DNA of 64,000 bases from Bacillota bacterium. Lineage in GTDB: Bacteria > Bacillota > Bacilli > Alicyclobacillales > SLC66. Position 1 is the first letter of the stretch, and each line of letters opens with the position of its first letter. A program made the position numbers and the translations under genes. The notes beneath the pieces were generated by a model. That model was given only the letters and a program-made list of their open reading frames with translations, made no database searches and was not told the origin of the DNA. The stretch covers positions 1 through 64,000 of the forward strand of contig JAJZCW010000010.1 of assembly GCA_021828865.1 (NCBI GenBank), given 5' to 3'. This document shows, in pieces, positions 42,816-54,050 of the stretch.

Positions 42816-44529
42816 TGGCATCGTACTGTCTGCCGTGATTCGGGAGCTTAACGAGCATTTGATCGGCGGACGGATCGACAGGATACAACAACCGACAAGC
42901 GACGACTTGATCATCACTATCCGGTCGAATCGCAACAATTATCGCCTGCTCCTTTCCTCGAACAAGGCGCATCCTCGGATTCACCTCAGCGCGCATTTCG
43001 TGTTGCAAAGTCCCAGTGCCGCCCCGATGTTTTGCATGCTCATGAGAAAACACCTGGAAGGTGGCAGGTTTAAGGCGATCTCCCAATACGGAAGAGAGCG
43101 AATCGCAGCCATTGACATTGATACCTATAATGAACTAGGCGATCCGGTGACACGTCGACTGATGATTGAAATCATGGGCAAACACAGCAACATCGTGCTC
43201 CTCAACGAAGCGGATGGCACGATCATTGACGCGACCAACCACACCTCCTCGTCCGTCAATCGGTATCGTGAAGTGTTGCCTGGACGGCCATACATTTTCC
43301 CACCGATGCAGGACAAAGCCGATCCGTTTATGGAGAACAAAGAAGGATTTGTGCAAAAACGCGAACAAAACCACTCACCGCTTCACCGCTTTCTCGTAGA
43401 GCAGTACGTTGGGATCAGCCCTTTTTTAGGAAAAGAGGTCGAATTTGAAGTCGGTTTGGAACATGAGCCTACTGTGAAAGAGGAATGGGGAATATTCGCC
43501 AAGGCAATGGCTCAGGCCCAAAGTCAAGGAGAGCCCTCCGTGGTGTTTGGAAGCGATAAAAATCCGCTGGCGTTCTATGTATTTCCTCCTAAACACGTAA
43601 CAGGTGACATCCGCACCTACACAAGCATCAGTGATGCGATTGACATTTTCTATAAAGAACTGGCGATCGCCGATATCACCCGCTCCAAGACGAGCAACTA
43701 TTTGCGGCTTGCCAAAAATGAAGTAGAAAAAAACCGCAACAAGATCAGCAAGCTGAGCACGCAACTGGCTTCAACGGAAGAAGCGGAAATGTGGCGCCTA
43801 CAGGGCGAACTCATCACTGCCTATCTCTATCAACTGAAAAAAGGGACGACTGAGGTGACGCTTCCGAATTTTTATGATGATGACAGGCCGCTCACGATTC
43901 TGATGGACCCTGCCAAAACGCCGCTGGAAAACGCCAATTCGTACTTCAAGCGTTATCAGAAGTACAATAAAGGCAGAAATAAGACAGAAGAACAGTTGGA
44001 GATCGCAAAAAATGACCTCGCGTATTGGGAAAGCGTGGTGCACGAACTGGAGGCGGCGAGCATCGATTCACTCCCCCTAATTGAGGCGGAACTTCGCGAT
44101 GCGGGGCTGTTAAAACAAAACGCGTCTCAACCTGACAACAGAAACAAACGCCCACAAACGAATTATGCAGAATATCGTGCAAGTGATGGAACACTGATTC
44201 TGGTGGGCAGAAACAACAAAGAAAATGATCACCTCACGTTCAAGGTAGCGAAAAAATCCGACCTCTGGCTGCACGTGAAAGATGCCCCAGGGTCCCACGT
44301 GATCCTCAAGAGCGAATCGCCAAGTGAGGCAACCTTATACGAAGCGGCGCTAGTTGCGGCGCATTTCAGCAAATTCAAGGAGGCCACAAAAGCGCCAGTC
44401 GATGTCGTGACGGTCAAGGAACTATGGAAGCCCAACCACGCCAAACCGGGATTTGTGCTTTTTACCGGGCAGCGCACGCTGATGGTGGCCATGGACCAAC
44501 AGGTGATCGAATCCCTTATTAATAGCTAA
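42805..44529 (+). CDS. rqcH: Ribosome quality control protein RqcH (Rqc2/NFACT family)
   Basis: Binds stalled 50S subunits and directs alanine-tail addition. The 574-residue protein has an N-terminal NFACT-N domain (AFDGIVLSAVIRELNEHL, RRLMIEIMGKHSNIVL), a central coiled coil (about 270-430) and a C-terminal NFACT-R domain (EYRASDGTLILVGRNNKEND, SDLWLHVKDAPGSHVIL). Start GTG 42805 is chosen because AAAGGAGG lies 9 nt before it. It is the Bacillus yloA homologue, sometimes annotated as fibronectin-binding protein. The S4-domain partner YlmH is at 63105. Confidence 0.95.
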   Translation: MAFDGIVLSAVIRELNEHLIGGRIDRIQQPTSDDLIITIRSNRNNYRLLLSSNKAHPRIHLSAHFVLQSPSAAPMFCMLMRKHLEGGRFKAISQYGRERIAAIDIDTYNELGDPVTRRLMIEIMGKHSNIVLLNEADGTIIDATNHTSSSVNRYREVLPGRPYIFPPMQDKADPFMENKEGFVQKREQNHSPLHRFLVEQYVGISPFLGKEVEFEVGLEHEPTVKEEWGIFAKAMAQAQSQGEPSVVFGSDKNPLAFYVFPPKHVTGDIRTYTSISDAIDIFYKELAIADITRSKTSNYLRLAKNEVEKNRNKISKLSTQLASTEEAEMWRLQGELITAYLYQLKKGTTEVTLPNFYDDDRPLTILMDPAKTPLENANSYFKRYQKYNKGRNKTEEQLEIAKNDLAYWESVVHELEAASIDSLPLIEAELRDAGLLKQNASQPDNRNKRPQTNYAEYRASDGTLILVGRNNKENDHLTFKVAKKSDLWLHVKDAPGSHVILKSESPSEATLYEAALVAAHFSKFKEATKAPVDVVTVKELWKPNHAKPGFVLFTGQRTLMVAMDQQVIESLINS

Positions 44530-44547
44530 TAGAAAGGTGTGTTTAGA

Positions 44548-45306
44548 ATGGCGGGAGGTCAATTGATCAACGTCCCATATCTAGAAGACGAAACCAAAGA
44601 CTCATTGGCGGCGCGCGTATTTGTGCCTAATCAATATTCCCCTTTATATAAATATGGAATTTTATATGTGTTTGACGGACTAGATTATTTGTCAAATGGC
44701 CGTTTGCAAACCCTAATCGAGCGAGAATTTGGCGACAGACTGCCCTTTTTGATCGCGCTTTTACCCATTACCGCCGCACTTCGAGAAGCAGCCTACCATC
44801 CGGAAGGGATACGACACGAGCGCCACTTGCATGCGATCGCAAGGGGTCTCGTGAGAACGCTGGAATCAGAGTATACGCTCATTCCACTTGGCTCTGCTCG
44901 TGGGCTACTCGGTTCCTCGCTTGGCGCATCCATGGCATTTTCGCTCGCCACCACCTATCCCAAGCGGTTTCGCTACCTGGCCATGCAATCTCCATATCTC
45001 CCTGAAGCGCAAGGAAAAAAATGGCATGAACTCACGAAAGCAACGATGGTGGGATGTGAAGCGGACATTTTTATCGGCGATGAGGAGCATAACGGCACGC
45101 TAAAAAACGGCCAGGTGCATGATTACATTCGGGACGCCAGAAAATATGAATCAGGGCTGATTGAGAGTGGTTGTCATGTGAAATTTCACTTGCGCAAAGG
45201 CGATCACACGTGGGGAGCATGGCAGGAAGATCTACCCGTTATCTTGCACACGTTTGCAAGCCAAGTCCGCTTGCAGGAAGGCGATAGTACGCACACACAC
45301 ACTTAA
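44548..45306 (+). CDS. Esterase-family alpha/beta hydrolase
   Basis: A 252-residue protein of the esterase D / enterochelin-esterase type. It has VFDGLDYLSNGRL (oxyanion-side strand), nucleophile in LLGSSLGASMAF (GxSxG) and a likely catalytic His in KGDHTWGAWQEDLP. The acid is probably in FIGDEEHNG. The substrate is unknown. ATG 44548 has AAAGGTG 8 nt upstream. The C-terminus ends in a Thr-His alternation encoded by an (AC)n run. It is convergent with the MFS gene; their stop codons share TTAA. Confidence 0.85.
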   Translation: MAGGQLINVPYLEDETKDSLAARVFVPNQYSPLYKYGILYVFDGLDYLSNGRLQTLIEREFGDRLPFLIALLPITAALREAAYHPEGIRHERHLHAIARGLVRTLESEYTLIPLGSARGLLGSSLGASMAFSLATTYPKRFRYLAMQSPYLPEAQGKKWHELTKATMVGCEADIFIGDEEHNGTLKNGQVHDYIRDARKYESGLIESGCHVKFHLRKGDHTWGAWQEDLPVILHTFASQVRLQEGDSTHTHT

Positions 45307-46556
45307 GCGCTGAGGGAAGGCGTACGATCGTGAAAAATCCATTTTTTTGCTACCCAGATAAAATACGCCCCTCCAGCAGCCCGAATCACCGTGGATAACA
45401 CCATACTGATGTCCAGATGGAGTAGGGGCAACAAGAGGACCCCAAATTGTGGAGCGAGAAAACCCACCGTGCCAAGGATAATGTTGTAATGGGCGATGTA
45501 TTCTGTCCGCTCCTCGTTGGGGGAGACCTCGAGCAAATAATTAAGCAACAATAGATTGGTGCCGCCCACAAATGCCCCGGTCAAAAAATTCAGGATAGTC
45601 AGGTACACCATGCCTGTTGAAAGAATTGTCAGCACCGGCGTCGTCGCCATGCCAAAACAGACAATCGCGAGCGTGATCGCGTTGCCAAATCGAAGTGAGA
45701 AGCGACTCCAAAACCGGAAGGTCAGGATTTGTGAGATTTGGCTCGCCACCGTAAATGCACTCATCCAAAATGCGGTCGCGCCTGCAGTGTTAATCTGGTA
45801 CAAGTTAAAAAGCGGCCAAGCCATCTGCCAGCCAAAGTTAAAAATGACGGAACCGACGAGGAATTTAACATACCTGCGATTCTGGAACATGTCAACAAAG
45901 TCTTTGGGACGAAGATGAAAGGCGCGCTTTTGCAGCGGTAATTCCGTATGTTCAATGTGCCTTACCAGATAATAGACTTCGAAAATAGACGTAATGACGG
46001 AAAAAAAGAAAAAGAATTGATAGGGCGGCGCACTTGTTGCGGGAAAGTGTTCCAGAATGAGTCCAGGAATGAGCGTTGCTAGCATACCAAAGAGCGTCAC
46101 CACGCGATTGCGTTTGCCAAAAAAAGAAGCCCTGCGATTTTCCGGGATCAGATCCCCGATGAGCGACTGCCAGGACAAGTTACTAAACGCTTGAGGTATA
46201 TTCATGAGCGCAATCAGCAAGACCACGATGGCTGCCACTAGTGGCACATGAAAAAAAAACGGACTCATGGCAATCAGGCCGTAAAAAATGCGCGTCCCCG
46301 TGGTCGCATAGATACAGAACCATTTTTTGCTCGCTACGTAATTCATCCAGATGGCGCCTAGATACGTGGCAAAAATAGTCATGAGTGCAGGCAAAGCATT
46401 ATATAACGCCACTTCTTCTGCATTGGCGTGAAGAGCCTTTAACAGAAAAAGTGGCGCAAAACTACTCACGATATTGAGTCCGACAATGGCAAAACTACCA
46501 TTTCGAATACTGATCTTTTCATTTGCTATAATCTCGTCATAGGTGTAGGAAGACAT
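45303..46556 (-). CDS. Major facilitator superfamily transporter
   Basis: A 417-residue integral membrane protein with about 12 hydrophobic segments. The loop after helix 4 has WQSLIGDLIPENRRASFFGKR, an MFS-type cytoplasmic motif. The second half contains FNFGWQMAWPLFNLYQI and NFLTGAFVGGTNLLLLNYLLE. The substrate cannot be told. ATG 46556 follows GAGGAG by 7 nt. It has its own strong promoter and is not part of the pyr operon. Confidence 0.88.
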   Translation of the reverse strand: MSSYTYDEIIANEKISIRNGSFAIVGLNIVSSFAPLFLLKALHANAEEVALYNALPALMTIFATYLGAIWMNYVASKKWFCIYATTGTRIFYGLIAMSPFFFHVPLVAAIVVLLIALMNIPQAFSNLSWQSLIGDLIPENRRASFFGKRNRVVTLFGMLATLIPGLILEHFPATSAPPYQFFFFFSVITSIFEVYYLVRHIEHTELPLQKRAFHLRPKDFVDMFQNRRYVKFLVGSVIFNFGWQMAWPLFNLYQINTAGATAFWMSAFTVASQISQILTFRFWSRFSLRFGNAITLAIVCFGMATTPVLTILSTGMVYLTILNFLTGAFVGGTNLLLLNYLLEVSPNEERTEYIAHYNIILGTVGFLAPQFGVLLLPLLHLDISMVLSTVIRAAGGAYFIWVAKKWIFHDRTPSLSA

Positions 46557-46585
46557 GGCAAGTCTCCTCATTTTTGATCGAGTCA

Positions 46586-46614
46586 ATTATACGGAGTCGA
46601 TGGAAATCGGTCAA
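46586..46614 (-). promoter_or_regulatory. Promoter of the MFS gene
   Basis: TTGACC (46614..46609), 17 bp, TATAAT (46591..46586) on the minus strand, 30 bp before the MFS start. No hairpin terminator is seen between pyrE and this promoter, so some pyr readthrough into the transporter is possible. Confidence 0.85.
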
Positions 46615-46639
46615 TCCTCTAATTATTCCCCACGCTGTT

Positions 46640-47287
46640 TTATTTTCCGAACGACCAAGGATCCTGATAGAATTGCTGAAGCAATTCCGCTTCCCCGTCC
46701 TTAATCAGGCCGGATTCCTGCGCCACACCGATCAGCGTAGCGTAATCCGTGAGGGTATAGAGCGACACGCCCGCCTCCTGAAAAGCCTGGATTGAATTGG
46801 GAAATCCATAAGTAAAAACGCTCATCACCTGATGCACGATTGCCCCCATCTCTCGAAGCGCCTCAACTGCAGTGAGTACGCTCCCGCCTGTCGAAATCGT
46901 GTCTTCCATCACCACAAGTCGCTGATCTTCAAGCACCCGGCCCTCTACTTGATTTTGCTTGCCATGAGATTTAGCGCTAGAGCGAACGTACACCATTGGT
47001 AACCCGAGACGATCCGCCAGCAGCGCTGCATGGGGGATGCCCGCAGTCGCAGTGCCGGCAATGCCCTCGGCCATACTGAGTGTTTGCCTCGCGAAATTTT
47101 CAAACGCTTGGATGACCGCAGTTCTTGCGACTGGCGAGGATAAAATCAATCGATTGTCACAATAAATGGGCGACTTGATACCGGATGCCCAGGTGTAAAG
47201 TTGATGTGGGCTCAGCGTCACGGCGCCAATTTCAAGCAGTATTTTCGCGATGTCCGCTTTGCCTTGATAGACAGTTGTCTTTGCCAT
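46640..47287 (-). CDS. pyrE: Orotate phosphoribosyltransferase
   Basis: Makes orotidine-5'-phosphate from orotate and PRPP. The 215-residue protein has the PRPP-binding motif VVMEDTISTGGS, the YVRSSAKSHGKQNQVEG loop and SGIKSPIYCDNRL. ATG 47287 has AGGAGG 7 nt upstream. It is the last gene of the pyr operon. Confidence 0.97.
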   Translation of the reverse strand: MAKTTVYQGKADIAKILLEIGAVTLSPHQLYTWASGIKSPIYCDNRLILSSPVARTAVIQAFENFARQTLSMAEGIAGTATAGIPHAALLADRLGLPMVYVRSSAKSHGKQNQVEGRVLEDQRLVVMEDTISTGGSVLTAVEALREMGAIVHQVMSVFTYGFPNSIQAFQEAGVSLYTLTDYATLIGVAQESGLIKDGEAELLQQFYQDPWSFGK

Positions 47288-47289
47288 TT

Positions 47290-48024
47290 TCACGCCTCCT
47301 TTAGCTTTAGTGCCAAGTCGATTTCTTCCTGAATTGCAAGCAGTGCCTGTTTCGGATCGGGTGCTTGGACTACTGGCCTTCCCACGACGAGATACGATGC
47401 TCCCGCCCTCACCGCATCAGACGGCGTGGCCGCTCTTTTTTGATCATTTGCTGATGCGCCTGTCGGGCGAATCCCTGGGACCATGGCTGCAAGTCCTGTA
47501 TTCGCGCGAATCATCGCTACTTCATGCGGCGAGCACACCACACCGTGAACCCCCGCTTGCTCTGCGAGTGTTGCCAGATTCAACACGTTCTCTTTCGGGT
47601 CATGAAATTTCAGCCCGATCGCTGCCAAATCCGCTACCGCATGACTCGTGAGGATGGTCACGGCAAGCACCTTGGTGTGCCCATCTGCGAAACCGCTCCC
47701 TGCTTGCACGCCTTCTTGGGCCGCTACGAGCATGTCCTTCCCGCCAAGTGCGTGCACCGTGATGAAGTCCACGCCAAGCTTTGCCGCTTCGCGAGTGGCC
47801 GCGCGCACGGTGTTCGGAATGTCGTGAAATTTGAGGTCAAGAAAAATCCGCTTACCCTGGTCAACAAGTTCACTCACAAGACCGCTTCCCGCTGCGAGAA
47901 AGAGTTCCAGCCCTACCTTGTAGTAAGTGGCCGCATCGCCAAGCGTTTGGACTACCAGTCTCGCTTTATCTGCATGATCCACGTCGAGCGCGACAAACAC
48001 CGGCACTTGTTGCGATATCTCCAC
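47290..48024 (-). CDS. pyrF: Orotidine-5'-phosphate decarboxylase
   Basis: Final step to UMP. The 244-residue protein has the catalytic DLKFHDIPNT, VHALGGKDML, and phosphate-binding VPGIRPTG and YLVVGRPV. It lies between pyrD (1 bp) and pyrE (2 bp). Confidence 0.97.
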   Translation of the reverse strand: MEISQQVPVFVALDVDHADKARLVVQTLGDAATYYKVGLELFLAAGSGLVSELVDQGKRIFLDLKFHDIPNTVRAATREAAKLGVDFITVHALGGKDMLVAAQEGVQAGSGFADGHTKVLAVTILTSHAVADLAAIGLKFHDPKENVLNLATLAEQAGVHGVVCSPHEVAMIRANTGLAAMVPGIRPTGASANDQKRAATPSDAVRAGASYLVVGRPVVQAPDPKQALLAIQEEIDLALKLKEA

Positions 48025-48025
48025 G

Positions 48026-48970
48026 CTATCCCCTCCTCCTGCTCATCGGATTCGCTGCACCTATCAGTTCGTCGATGTGCTTCACCCCGTGCGCTGCGCA
48101 CCACTCCTTGATTTCGTCAACAATACGTGGAATGGCGTAGGGATCGGTAAAATTCGCTGTCCCTACCTGCACGGCTTTCGCGCCCGCCATCAAAAATTCA
48201 ATCGCGTCTTTCCCCGTAAAAATTCCACCGATACCAATGACAGGGACATTCACATTGCTTGCCACCTCGTACACCATGCGCAGCGCCACAGGCTTTACGG
48301 CAGGACCAGACAGGCCGCCAACCCCGTTGCCAAGTAGCGGCGCCCTTTTTTCCACGTCAATCTGCATGCCGATAAGCGTATTGATGAGAGAAATGGCATC
48401 CGCCCCTGCTGCCTCGCAGGCCTGTGCCATTTCCACGATATTCGTCACATTGGGAGACAGTTTGACCATCACCGGACGATTCGACGCTTCTTTAATGGCC
48501 TTGACCATTTCCGCTGCCATCTCCGGATCCGTACCAAACTGGATGCCGCCGCATTTCACATTGGGGCAGGAAATATTCAGTTCAATCGCATCAAAGTCCT
48601 GACTGTCATTCAACCTGTGAACCACTGCCACGTAATCTTCCACCATCGTACCCGCCACATTGACGATCACAGGAAGCGAGGAAAACCTTCTCAAATACGG
48701 CAACTCATCGCGGATGACCTTCTCCACTCCCGGATTTTGCAGCCCAATTGAATTGAGCATGCCAGCAGGAGTTTCCGCTATGCGCGGCGTAGGATTGCCC
48801 ATTCGCTCCTCAAGCGTGGTGGCTTTCACCACAATGGCGCCAAGTAAATTGAGGTCGTAAAACATTTCCATCTCTTTACCAAAGGAAAAACAACCGGAGG
48901 CAGGCATGACCGGATTTTTCAGTTGTAACCCACAGAATTCCACCGCCAGGTCTACGTCATGGAGTGTCAT
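48026..48970 (-). CDS. pyrD: Dihydroorotate dehydrogenase, class 1B catalytic subunit
   Basis: Oxidises dihydroorotate with NAD+ through the PyrK partner. The 314-residue protein has the active-site Cys in [16 protein letters not shown]-binding [12 protein letters not shown], and [23 protein letters not shown] 48970 overlaps the pyrK stop as ATGA, with AGGAGGTG upstream. Confidence 0.97.
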   Translation of the reverse strand: MTLHDVDLAVEFCGLQLKNPVMPASGCFSFGKEMEMFYDLNLLGAIVVKATTLEERMGNPTPRIAETPAGMLNSIGLQNPGVEKVIRDELPYLRRFSSLPVIVNVAGTMVEDYVAVVHRLNDSQDFDAIELNISCPNVKCGGIQFGTDPEMAAEMVKAIKEASNRPVMVKLSPNVTNIVEMAQACEAAGADAISLINTLIGMQIDVEKRAPLLGNGVGGLSGPAVKPVALRMVYEVASNVNVPVIGIGGIFTGKDAIEFLMAGAKAVQVGTANFTDPYAIPRIVDEIKEWCAAHGVKHIDELIGAANPMSRRRG

Positions 48971-49746
48971 GAAAAGACCACCTCCTGAGCGGGAAAAACC
49001 GGCCCTTCTTTGCACGTCTTCACGTAGTGGACGCCGTCATTATCCTGAATCTTGTGCACGCAACCAGCACATAAACCAATTCCGCAGCCCATGCGCTCTT
49101 CTAGCGACAGGTATCCTAGTATCCCAGATGGTTCAAGCGCTTGCTTTACCGCACGCAGCATCGGGGTGGGACCGCAGGCGTAATAGCGTGAGATCCCATC
49201 TATCATGCTGGCATCCAAAAGATCGGTCACCAGTCCTTTTTTCCCCATGGAGCCATCATCCGTGACGATGAATACCTCTGCAAGCGCCTTGAATTCTTCG
49301 ATCAAAATCGCCTGACTGGCCTTCTGAAAACCAAGGATCGCTACGATGCGTGTGCCTTTTGCGCGCAGTTTTTTTGCTAGTTCTAGGAGCGGAGGCACAC
49401 CGATTCCTCCGCCAATGACGAGCGCTGCACTACTCTCTTCATGAAGGGGGAACCCTTTGCCAAGCGGACCGATCACATCAACCGTATCCCCTGCTGCCAA
49501 TCTGGAGAGGCGCTTCGTTCCCTCTCCTTGCGCCCGGTACACCACAGTCACAAGGTTGTTCGCTTCATCCGCGAGGCATAAGGAAATGGGGCGGCGCAGC
49601 ATAAAATCGATCGAATCACTGACGCGAAAATGCAAAAATTGGCCTGGCATATAGGCGCTTTGGCTCAAATCGACTGGAGACTTAATCACCATCCGATAGA
49701 GGCCATCCGCGATTTTTTCCTGTAAAACGACTTCAGTTCGTGGCAA
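48967..49746 (-). CDS. pyrK: Dihydroorotate dehydrogenase electron-transfer subunit
   Basis: FAD and iron-sulfur subunit that passes electrons from PyrD to NAD+. The 259-residue protein has FAD-binding RRPIS, NAD-binding [14 protein letters not shown] and a C-terminal 2Fe-2S cluster ([11 protein letters not shown] and TCKEGPVF). The start is TTG 49746, about 5 nt after GGGGCG, overlapping carB by 14 nt. Confidence 0.96.
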   Translation of the reverse strand: MPRTEVVLQEKIADGLYRMVIKSPVDLSQSAYMPGQFLHFRVSDSIDFMLRRPISLCLADEANNLVTVVYRAQGEGTKRLSRLAAGDTVDVIGPLGKGFPLHEESSAALVIGGGIGVPPLLELAKKLRAKGTRIVAILGFQKASQAILIEEFKALAEVFIVTDDGSMGKKGLVTDLLDASMIDGISRYYACGPTPMLRAVKQALEPSGILGYLSLEERMGCGIGLCAGCVHKIQDNDGVHYVKTCKEGPVFPAQEVVFS

Positions 49747-52700
49747 GGTTTCGCCCCCGATCTTCCGAGCGCATAAGCGGAATCGCGGAAAAACTGATGG
49801 AAGACAGCACTTCGTACACCGCTTTTGCCGTATCGAGCGAGGTCAGGCAAGGAATTGCGTGCTCCACCGCTTCCCTGCGGATGCGAAACCCGTCGCGCTC
49901 GGGCTTTTTGCCCCTTGTCAGCGTGTTGATGACAAGCGTTGCTTCACCGCGCCGGATCATGTCAAGGAGCGATGGACTTCCGGATGAAATTTTGTTGACA
50001 AGGCGCGTATGAATGCCGTACCGCTCCAAGAATGCCGCCGTTCCTTCTGTGGCGTAGAGTTGAAAGCCAAGCGATGCAAGCCCACGAAGGATAGGCAGCG
50101 CTTCCGCTTTGTCTTTGTCCGCGATGGTGGTGATGATCGAACCATGCGTGGGAAACTTGAATCCCGCCGCCACCATTCCCTTGTAAAGCGCCTTGGCAAA
50201 ATTAATGTCGGTGCCCATGACCTCACCGGTGGATTTCATTTCCGGCCCGAGCGTCACGTCAAGTGACCGTAACTTGGCAAAAGAGAATACAGGTACTTTG
50301 ACGGAAACCAGATCAGTCTCCGGAATCAGTCCCGTGACATATCCTAATTCTGATAATTTACCGCCAAGCACGGCGTGCATCGCCAAATCAACCATAGGCA
50401 CTCCGGTCACCTTGCTGAGAAAGGGAACGGTCCGCGAAGAGCGTGGGTTGACCTCCAGCACATAGACCTGTTTGTCGTAAATGACAAACTGGATGTTGAG
50501 CAGTCCTATCACATTCAACCCCTTGGCAATGCGAACGGTGATATCGACCATCTGCTTTTTCAGGTCATCTGTGATCGATTGTGCCGGATACACGGCGATT
50601 GAGTCACCGGAGTGGACGCCTGCCCGCTCGACATGTTCCATAATGCCAGGGATTACCACAGTCTCCCCGTCTGAGATCGCATCCACTTCTAGTTCTGTGC
50701 CAAGCAAATAGCGGTCGATGAGCACTGGGTGCTCTTTAGAGACTTTTGTCGCCTCGCGCATGTATGCGCGCAATTCCTCTTCGGTGTACACAATCTGCAT
50801 GGCGCGCCCACCTAGCACATAGGACGGGCGGACCAGCACCGGATACTGCAGGTCGCGAACGGCAAGCAGCGCCTCGTCAAGCCCTGTCACCGCCTTGCCT
50901 TCCGGACGAGCGATATCCAGTTCAGAGAGTAGTTCATCAAAGCGCTCGCGATTCTCCGCACGGTCGATGTCTTCCACAGTGGTGCCAAGGATCGGAATGC
51001 CCCGTTTGGCAAGCGGTCCGGCCAGACTAATCGCCGTTTGACCACCAAACTGGACGATCACGCCGAGTGGATTTTCTTTTGCGATGACATTTACCACATC
51101 TTCCACGTAGAGCGGTTCAAAGTAGAGACGACTCGACATATCAAAATCAGTGGAGACAGTTTCCGGGTTGTTGTTGATGACAATCGACTCGAATCCGTGT
51201 TGCTTTAGCGCAAGCGAGGCATGTACCGAGCAATAGTCAAATTCGATGCCCTGGCCAATGCGAATAGGACCTGATCCTAGCACCACCACTTTTTTAGCAT
51301 CACTCGGACGCGACTCGTCTTCCTCTTCATAGGTAGAGTAGTAATAGGGGGTTTGCGCCTCAAACTCTGCCGCGCAGGTGTCGACCATTTTGTAAACGGG
51401 ACGAAGCCCGATGCGATCGCGCCAATCCGCCACCATGTCTTCCGATAGGCCGGCGAATTCGCCAATCACGCGATCAGAAAAGCCCATGCGCTTCGCTTGT
51501 AACAACAGCTCATCGTCAAGCCCGTGCGAAAGTCTTTGTTCCATCGCATGAATGCGCGCGAATTTGTCGAGGAAAAATAAGTCAATGCCCGTTGCTTCAT
51601 GTAGCTTCTCCCAGGTCACGCCGCGATGAATCAACTCATAGAGGACAAAAAGCCGCTCGTCGTCCGCTTTTTGCACGCGTTGCCACAAGGTTTCTTCCGC
51701 TTCTTGCAAAAGCTCTGGCAGGTGCAGAAAGTCGACGCCGATCTCCAGCGACCTCACCGCTTTTAAGAGCGACTCCTCAAACGTCCGGCCAAGCGCCATC
51801 ACTTCTCCTGTGGCTTTCATCTGAGTGCCAAGTCGCCTGTCGGCTGATCCGAATTTGTCAAACGGCCAGCGGGGAATCTTGGTCACCACGTAATCCAGCG
51901 CCGGTTCAAAGCAGGCATAGGTTTGCATCGTGATCGGATTTTTAATTTCGTCAAGCGTGTAACCGAGCGCGATTTTCGCTGCCACTTTGGCAATCGGATA
52001 ACCGGTGGCCTTGGAAGCAAGAGCACTAGACCTGCTGACGCGAGGGTTCACTTCGATCACGTAGTATTGGGAACTGATGGGGTCAAGGGCAAACTGGATG
52101 TTGCAGCCCCCTTCGATTTTGAGCGCCCGGATGATCCGAAGGCTCGCGGCACGAAGCATCTGGTACTCCCTGTCTGTCAAGGTCTGACTTGGCGCCACGA
52201 CGATGCTGTCTCCCGTATGAATTCCCACCGGATCGATGTTTTCCATGTTACAAATGACGATGCAATTATCCGCGTGGTCTCGCATGACTTCGTATTCAAT
52301 CTCTTTCATGCCCGCGATGCTGCGCTCAATCAGCACTTGACCAATAGGCGAGAGTGACAATCCCAGTCCCGTGATGGATTCAAATTCCTCTTCCGTGGAG
52401 GCAATGCCTCCGCCTGTACCACCAAGTGTATACGCAGGCCGGATGATCAAGGGAAGCCCGACATGTTGCAAAAATTCCCTTGCCTGATCCATATTGTTGA
52501 CAATCGCACTCTCTGGAATGGGTTCGCCGAGTTCGTTCATCAGCGCCCGGAATTGTTCTCGATCTTCCGCTTTTCTTATGGAATGGAGTGAGGTGCCAAG
52601 TAGCTCTACCCCCATCTCTGTCAATACGCCGTCTTCAGCGAGCTCTACTGCCATGTTCAGCCCCGTCTGACCGCCTAGCGTGGCGAGCAGTCCCTGCGGC

Positions 52701-52945
52701 TTTTCCTGACGGATGACGCGCGCCAAAAAGTCTCTGGTCAACGGCTCCACATACACACGATCCGCCATGTCAGGGTCGGTCATAATGGTCGCCGGGTTGG
52801 AATTGACTAGCACCACGCGCATGCCTTCCTCCCTCAGCGCACGGCACGCCTGGGTCCCTGCATAGTCAAATTCCGCCGCTTGTCCGATGACGATCGGACC
52901 TGAGCCAATCACCAGGATGGATTGGATATCGTCGCGTTTAGGCAT
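49733..52945 (-). CDS. carB: Carbamoyl-phosphate synthase, large subunit
   Basis: Makes carbamoyl phosphate from bicarbonate, glutamine-derived ammonia and 2 ATP. The 1070-residue protein consists of two homologous ATP-grasp halves, each opening with a [19 protein letters not shown]-like or [17 protein letters not shown]-like motif. A C-terminal MGS-like allosteric domain begins near residue 930 ([14 protein letters not shown]). This is the PyrR-regulated pyrimidine enzyme. The start follows GAAGGAGGG and overlaps carA by 8 nt. Confidence 0.98.
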   Translation of the reverse strand: MPKRDDIQSILVIGSGPIVIGQAAEFDYAGTQACRALREEGMRVVLVNSNPATIMTDPDMADRVYVEPLTRDFLARVIRQEKPQGLLATLGGQTGLNMAVELAEDGVLTEMGVELLGTSLHSIRKAEDREQFRALMNELGEPIPESAIVNNMDQAREFLQHVGLPLIIRPAYTLGGTGGGIASTEEEFESITGLGLSLSPIGQVLIERSIAGMKEIEYEVMRDHADNCIVICNMENIDPVGIHTGDSIVVAPSQTLTDREYQMLRAASLRIIRALKIEGGCNIQFALDPISSQYYVIEVNPRVSRSSALASKATGYPIAKVAAKIALGYTLDEIKNPITMQTYACFEPALDYVVTKIPRWPFDKFGSADRRLGTQMKATGEVMALGRTFEESLLKAVRSLEIGVDFLHLPELLQEAEETLWQRVQKADDERLFVLYELIHRGVTWEKLHEATGIDLFFLDKFARIHAMEQRLSHGLDDELLLQAKRMGFSDRVIGEFAGLSEDMVADWRDRIGLRPVYKMVDTCAAEFEAQTPYYYSTYEEEDESRPSDAKKVVVLGSGPIRIGQGIEFDYCSVHASLALKQHGFESIVINNNPETVSTDFDMSSRLYFEPLYVEDVVNVIAKENPLGVIVQFGGQTAISLAGPLAKRGIPILGTTVEDIDRAENRERFDELLSELDIARPEGKAVTGLDEALLAVRDLQYPVLVRPSYVLGGRAMQIVYTEEELRAYMREATKVSKEHPVLIDRYLLGTELEVDAISDGETVVIPGIMEHVERAGVHSGDSIAVYPAQSITDDLKKQMVDITVRIAKGLNVIGLLNIQFVIYDKQVYVLEVNPRSSRTVPFLSKVTGVPMVDLAMHAVLGGKLSELGYVTGLIPETDLVSVKVPVFSFAKLRSLDVTLGPEMKSTGEVMGTDINFAKALYKGMVAAGFKFPTHGSIITTIADKDKAEALPILRGLASLGFQLYATEGTAAFLERYGIHTRLVNKISSGSPSLLDMIRRGEATLVINTLTRGKKPERDGFRIRREAVEHAIPCLTSLDTAKAVYEVLSSISFSAIPLMRSEDRGRNLATN

Positions 52946-54029
52946 CTTTTTTCCCTCCTTCCCAATAGGAATCCATCATGTGGATAAAATCATCAAAGAG
53001 ATAATCGCTGTCATCCGGCCCCGGCTTTGCCTCCGGGTGGTACTGTACAGAAAATGCCGGTACACTTTTGTGCTTGACGCCTTCGACGGAGCCGTCGTTT
53101 TGGTTGAAGTGAGTCAGTTCCAGATCGGTATGCTTTAGCGACTCGCTCGTTACTACATAGCCGTGATTTTGTGAGGTCATGTACACCCTGCCTGTTTTCA
53201 AGTCCTTTACAGGGTGATTGACACCACGATGGCCAAAGGTCAGTTTTTCCGTCTTCGCGCCACACGCGAGCGACAATACCTGATGGCCCATGCAAATGCC
53301 AAAGATCGGCACTTTCCCTAATAATTGCTTGACGCTCTCCACCACTTCGGGCAAATCTTCAGGATCTCCGGGGCCGTTTGACATCATGAGCCCCTGCGGC
53401 TTCCAGGCAAGAATGTCACTGGCAGATGAGTTCGCTGGCAGCACGATCACGTCACAATCTCTCGTGCGAAGCGAACGGATGACGCCCATTTTGGTGCCAA
53501 GGTCTAAAAGCACCACGCGCCTTCCTTCACCAGGCAACCGATATGGCGCCTTTGCCGTCACCTGTGCCACCTGATCCCTTGGCAGTTCAAAGGCACGCAC
53601 TTTTTCGATCAACACTTCATCCGATTCTTCTCCTGTCGTAAGAAGCCCTCGCATGGTGCCATGCACTCGTAAAATTCGGGTCAATTTGCGGGTATCAATC
53701 CCGGCGATCCCGATGATGCGTTCTCTTTTCAGGTAATCTTCGAGCGAAAACTGACTGGTGTAGTGGCTTGGCACAGGCGCAAATTCGCGCACGACAAATC
53801 CTCTCACAAATGAACGGGTGGATTCAAAGTCATTCACTGTGCACCCGTAGTTTCCAATCAGCGGATACGTCATGGTGACGATCTGCCCGCAATAGGAAGG
53901 GTCAGTCAACACTTCCTGGTAGCCTGTCATCCCCGTGTTGAACACCACTTCGCCGATCGATTCTCCCTCAGCTCCAAAGTGCTCTCCAGTAAACACCGTA
54001 CCGTCTTCCAAAATGAGTCTAGCCTTCAA
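52938..54029 (-). CDS. carA: Carbamoyl-phosphate synthase, small subunit
   Basis: Glutaminase subunit supplying ammonia to CarB. The 363-residue protein has an N-terminal CPSase domain ([21 protein letters not shown]) and a class I amidotransferase domain. The latter has nucleophile in [12 protein letters not shown] and catalytic His/Glu in YHPEAKPGP. Confidence 0.98.
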   Translation of the reverse strand: MKARLILEDGTVFTGEHFGAEGESIGEVVFNTGMTGYQEVLTDPSYCGQIVTMTYPLIGNYGCTVNDFESTRSFVRGFVVREFAPVPSHYTSQFSLEDYLKRERIIGIAGIDTRKLTRILRVHGTMRGLLTTGEESDEVLIEKVRAFELPRDQVAQVTAKAPYRLPGEGRRVVLLDLGTKMGVIRSLRTRDCDVIVLPANSSASDILAWKPQGLMMSNGPGDPEDLPEVVESVKQLLGKVPIFGICMGHQVLSLACGAKTEKLTFGHRGVNHPVKDLKTGRVYMTSQNHGYVVTSESLKHTDLELTHFNQNDGSVEGVKHKSVPAFSVQYHPEAKPGPDDSDYLFDDFIHMMDSYWEGGKKDA

Positions 54030-54050
54030 TCAATCCACCTCCACCCGCAC

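Noticed and set aside
46575-46612. Imperfect inverted repeat (ATCGAGTC/GAGTCGAT) over the MFS promoter as an operator
   Set aside because: The arms do not match exactly as inverted copies and the element overlaps a consensus promoter, so it was not separable from chance.
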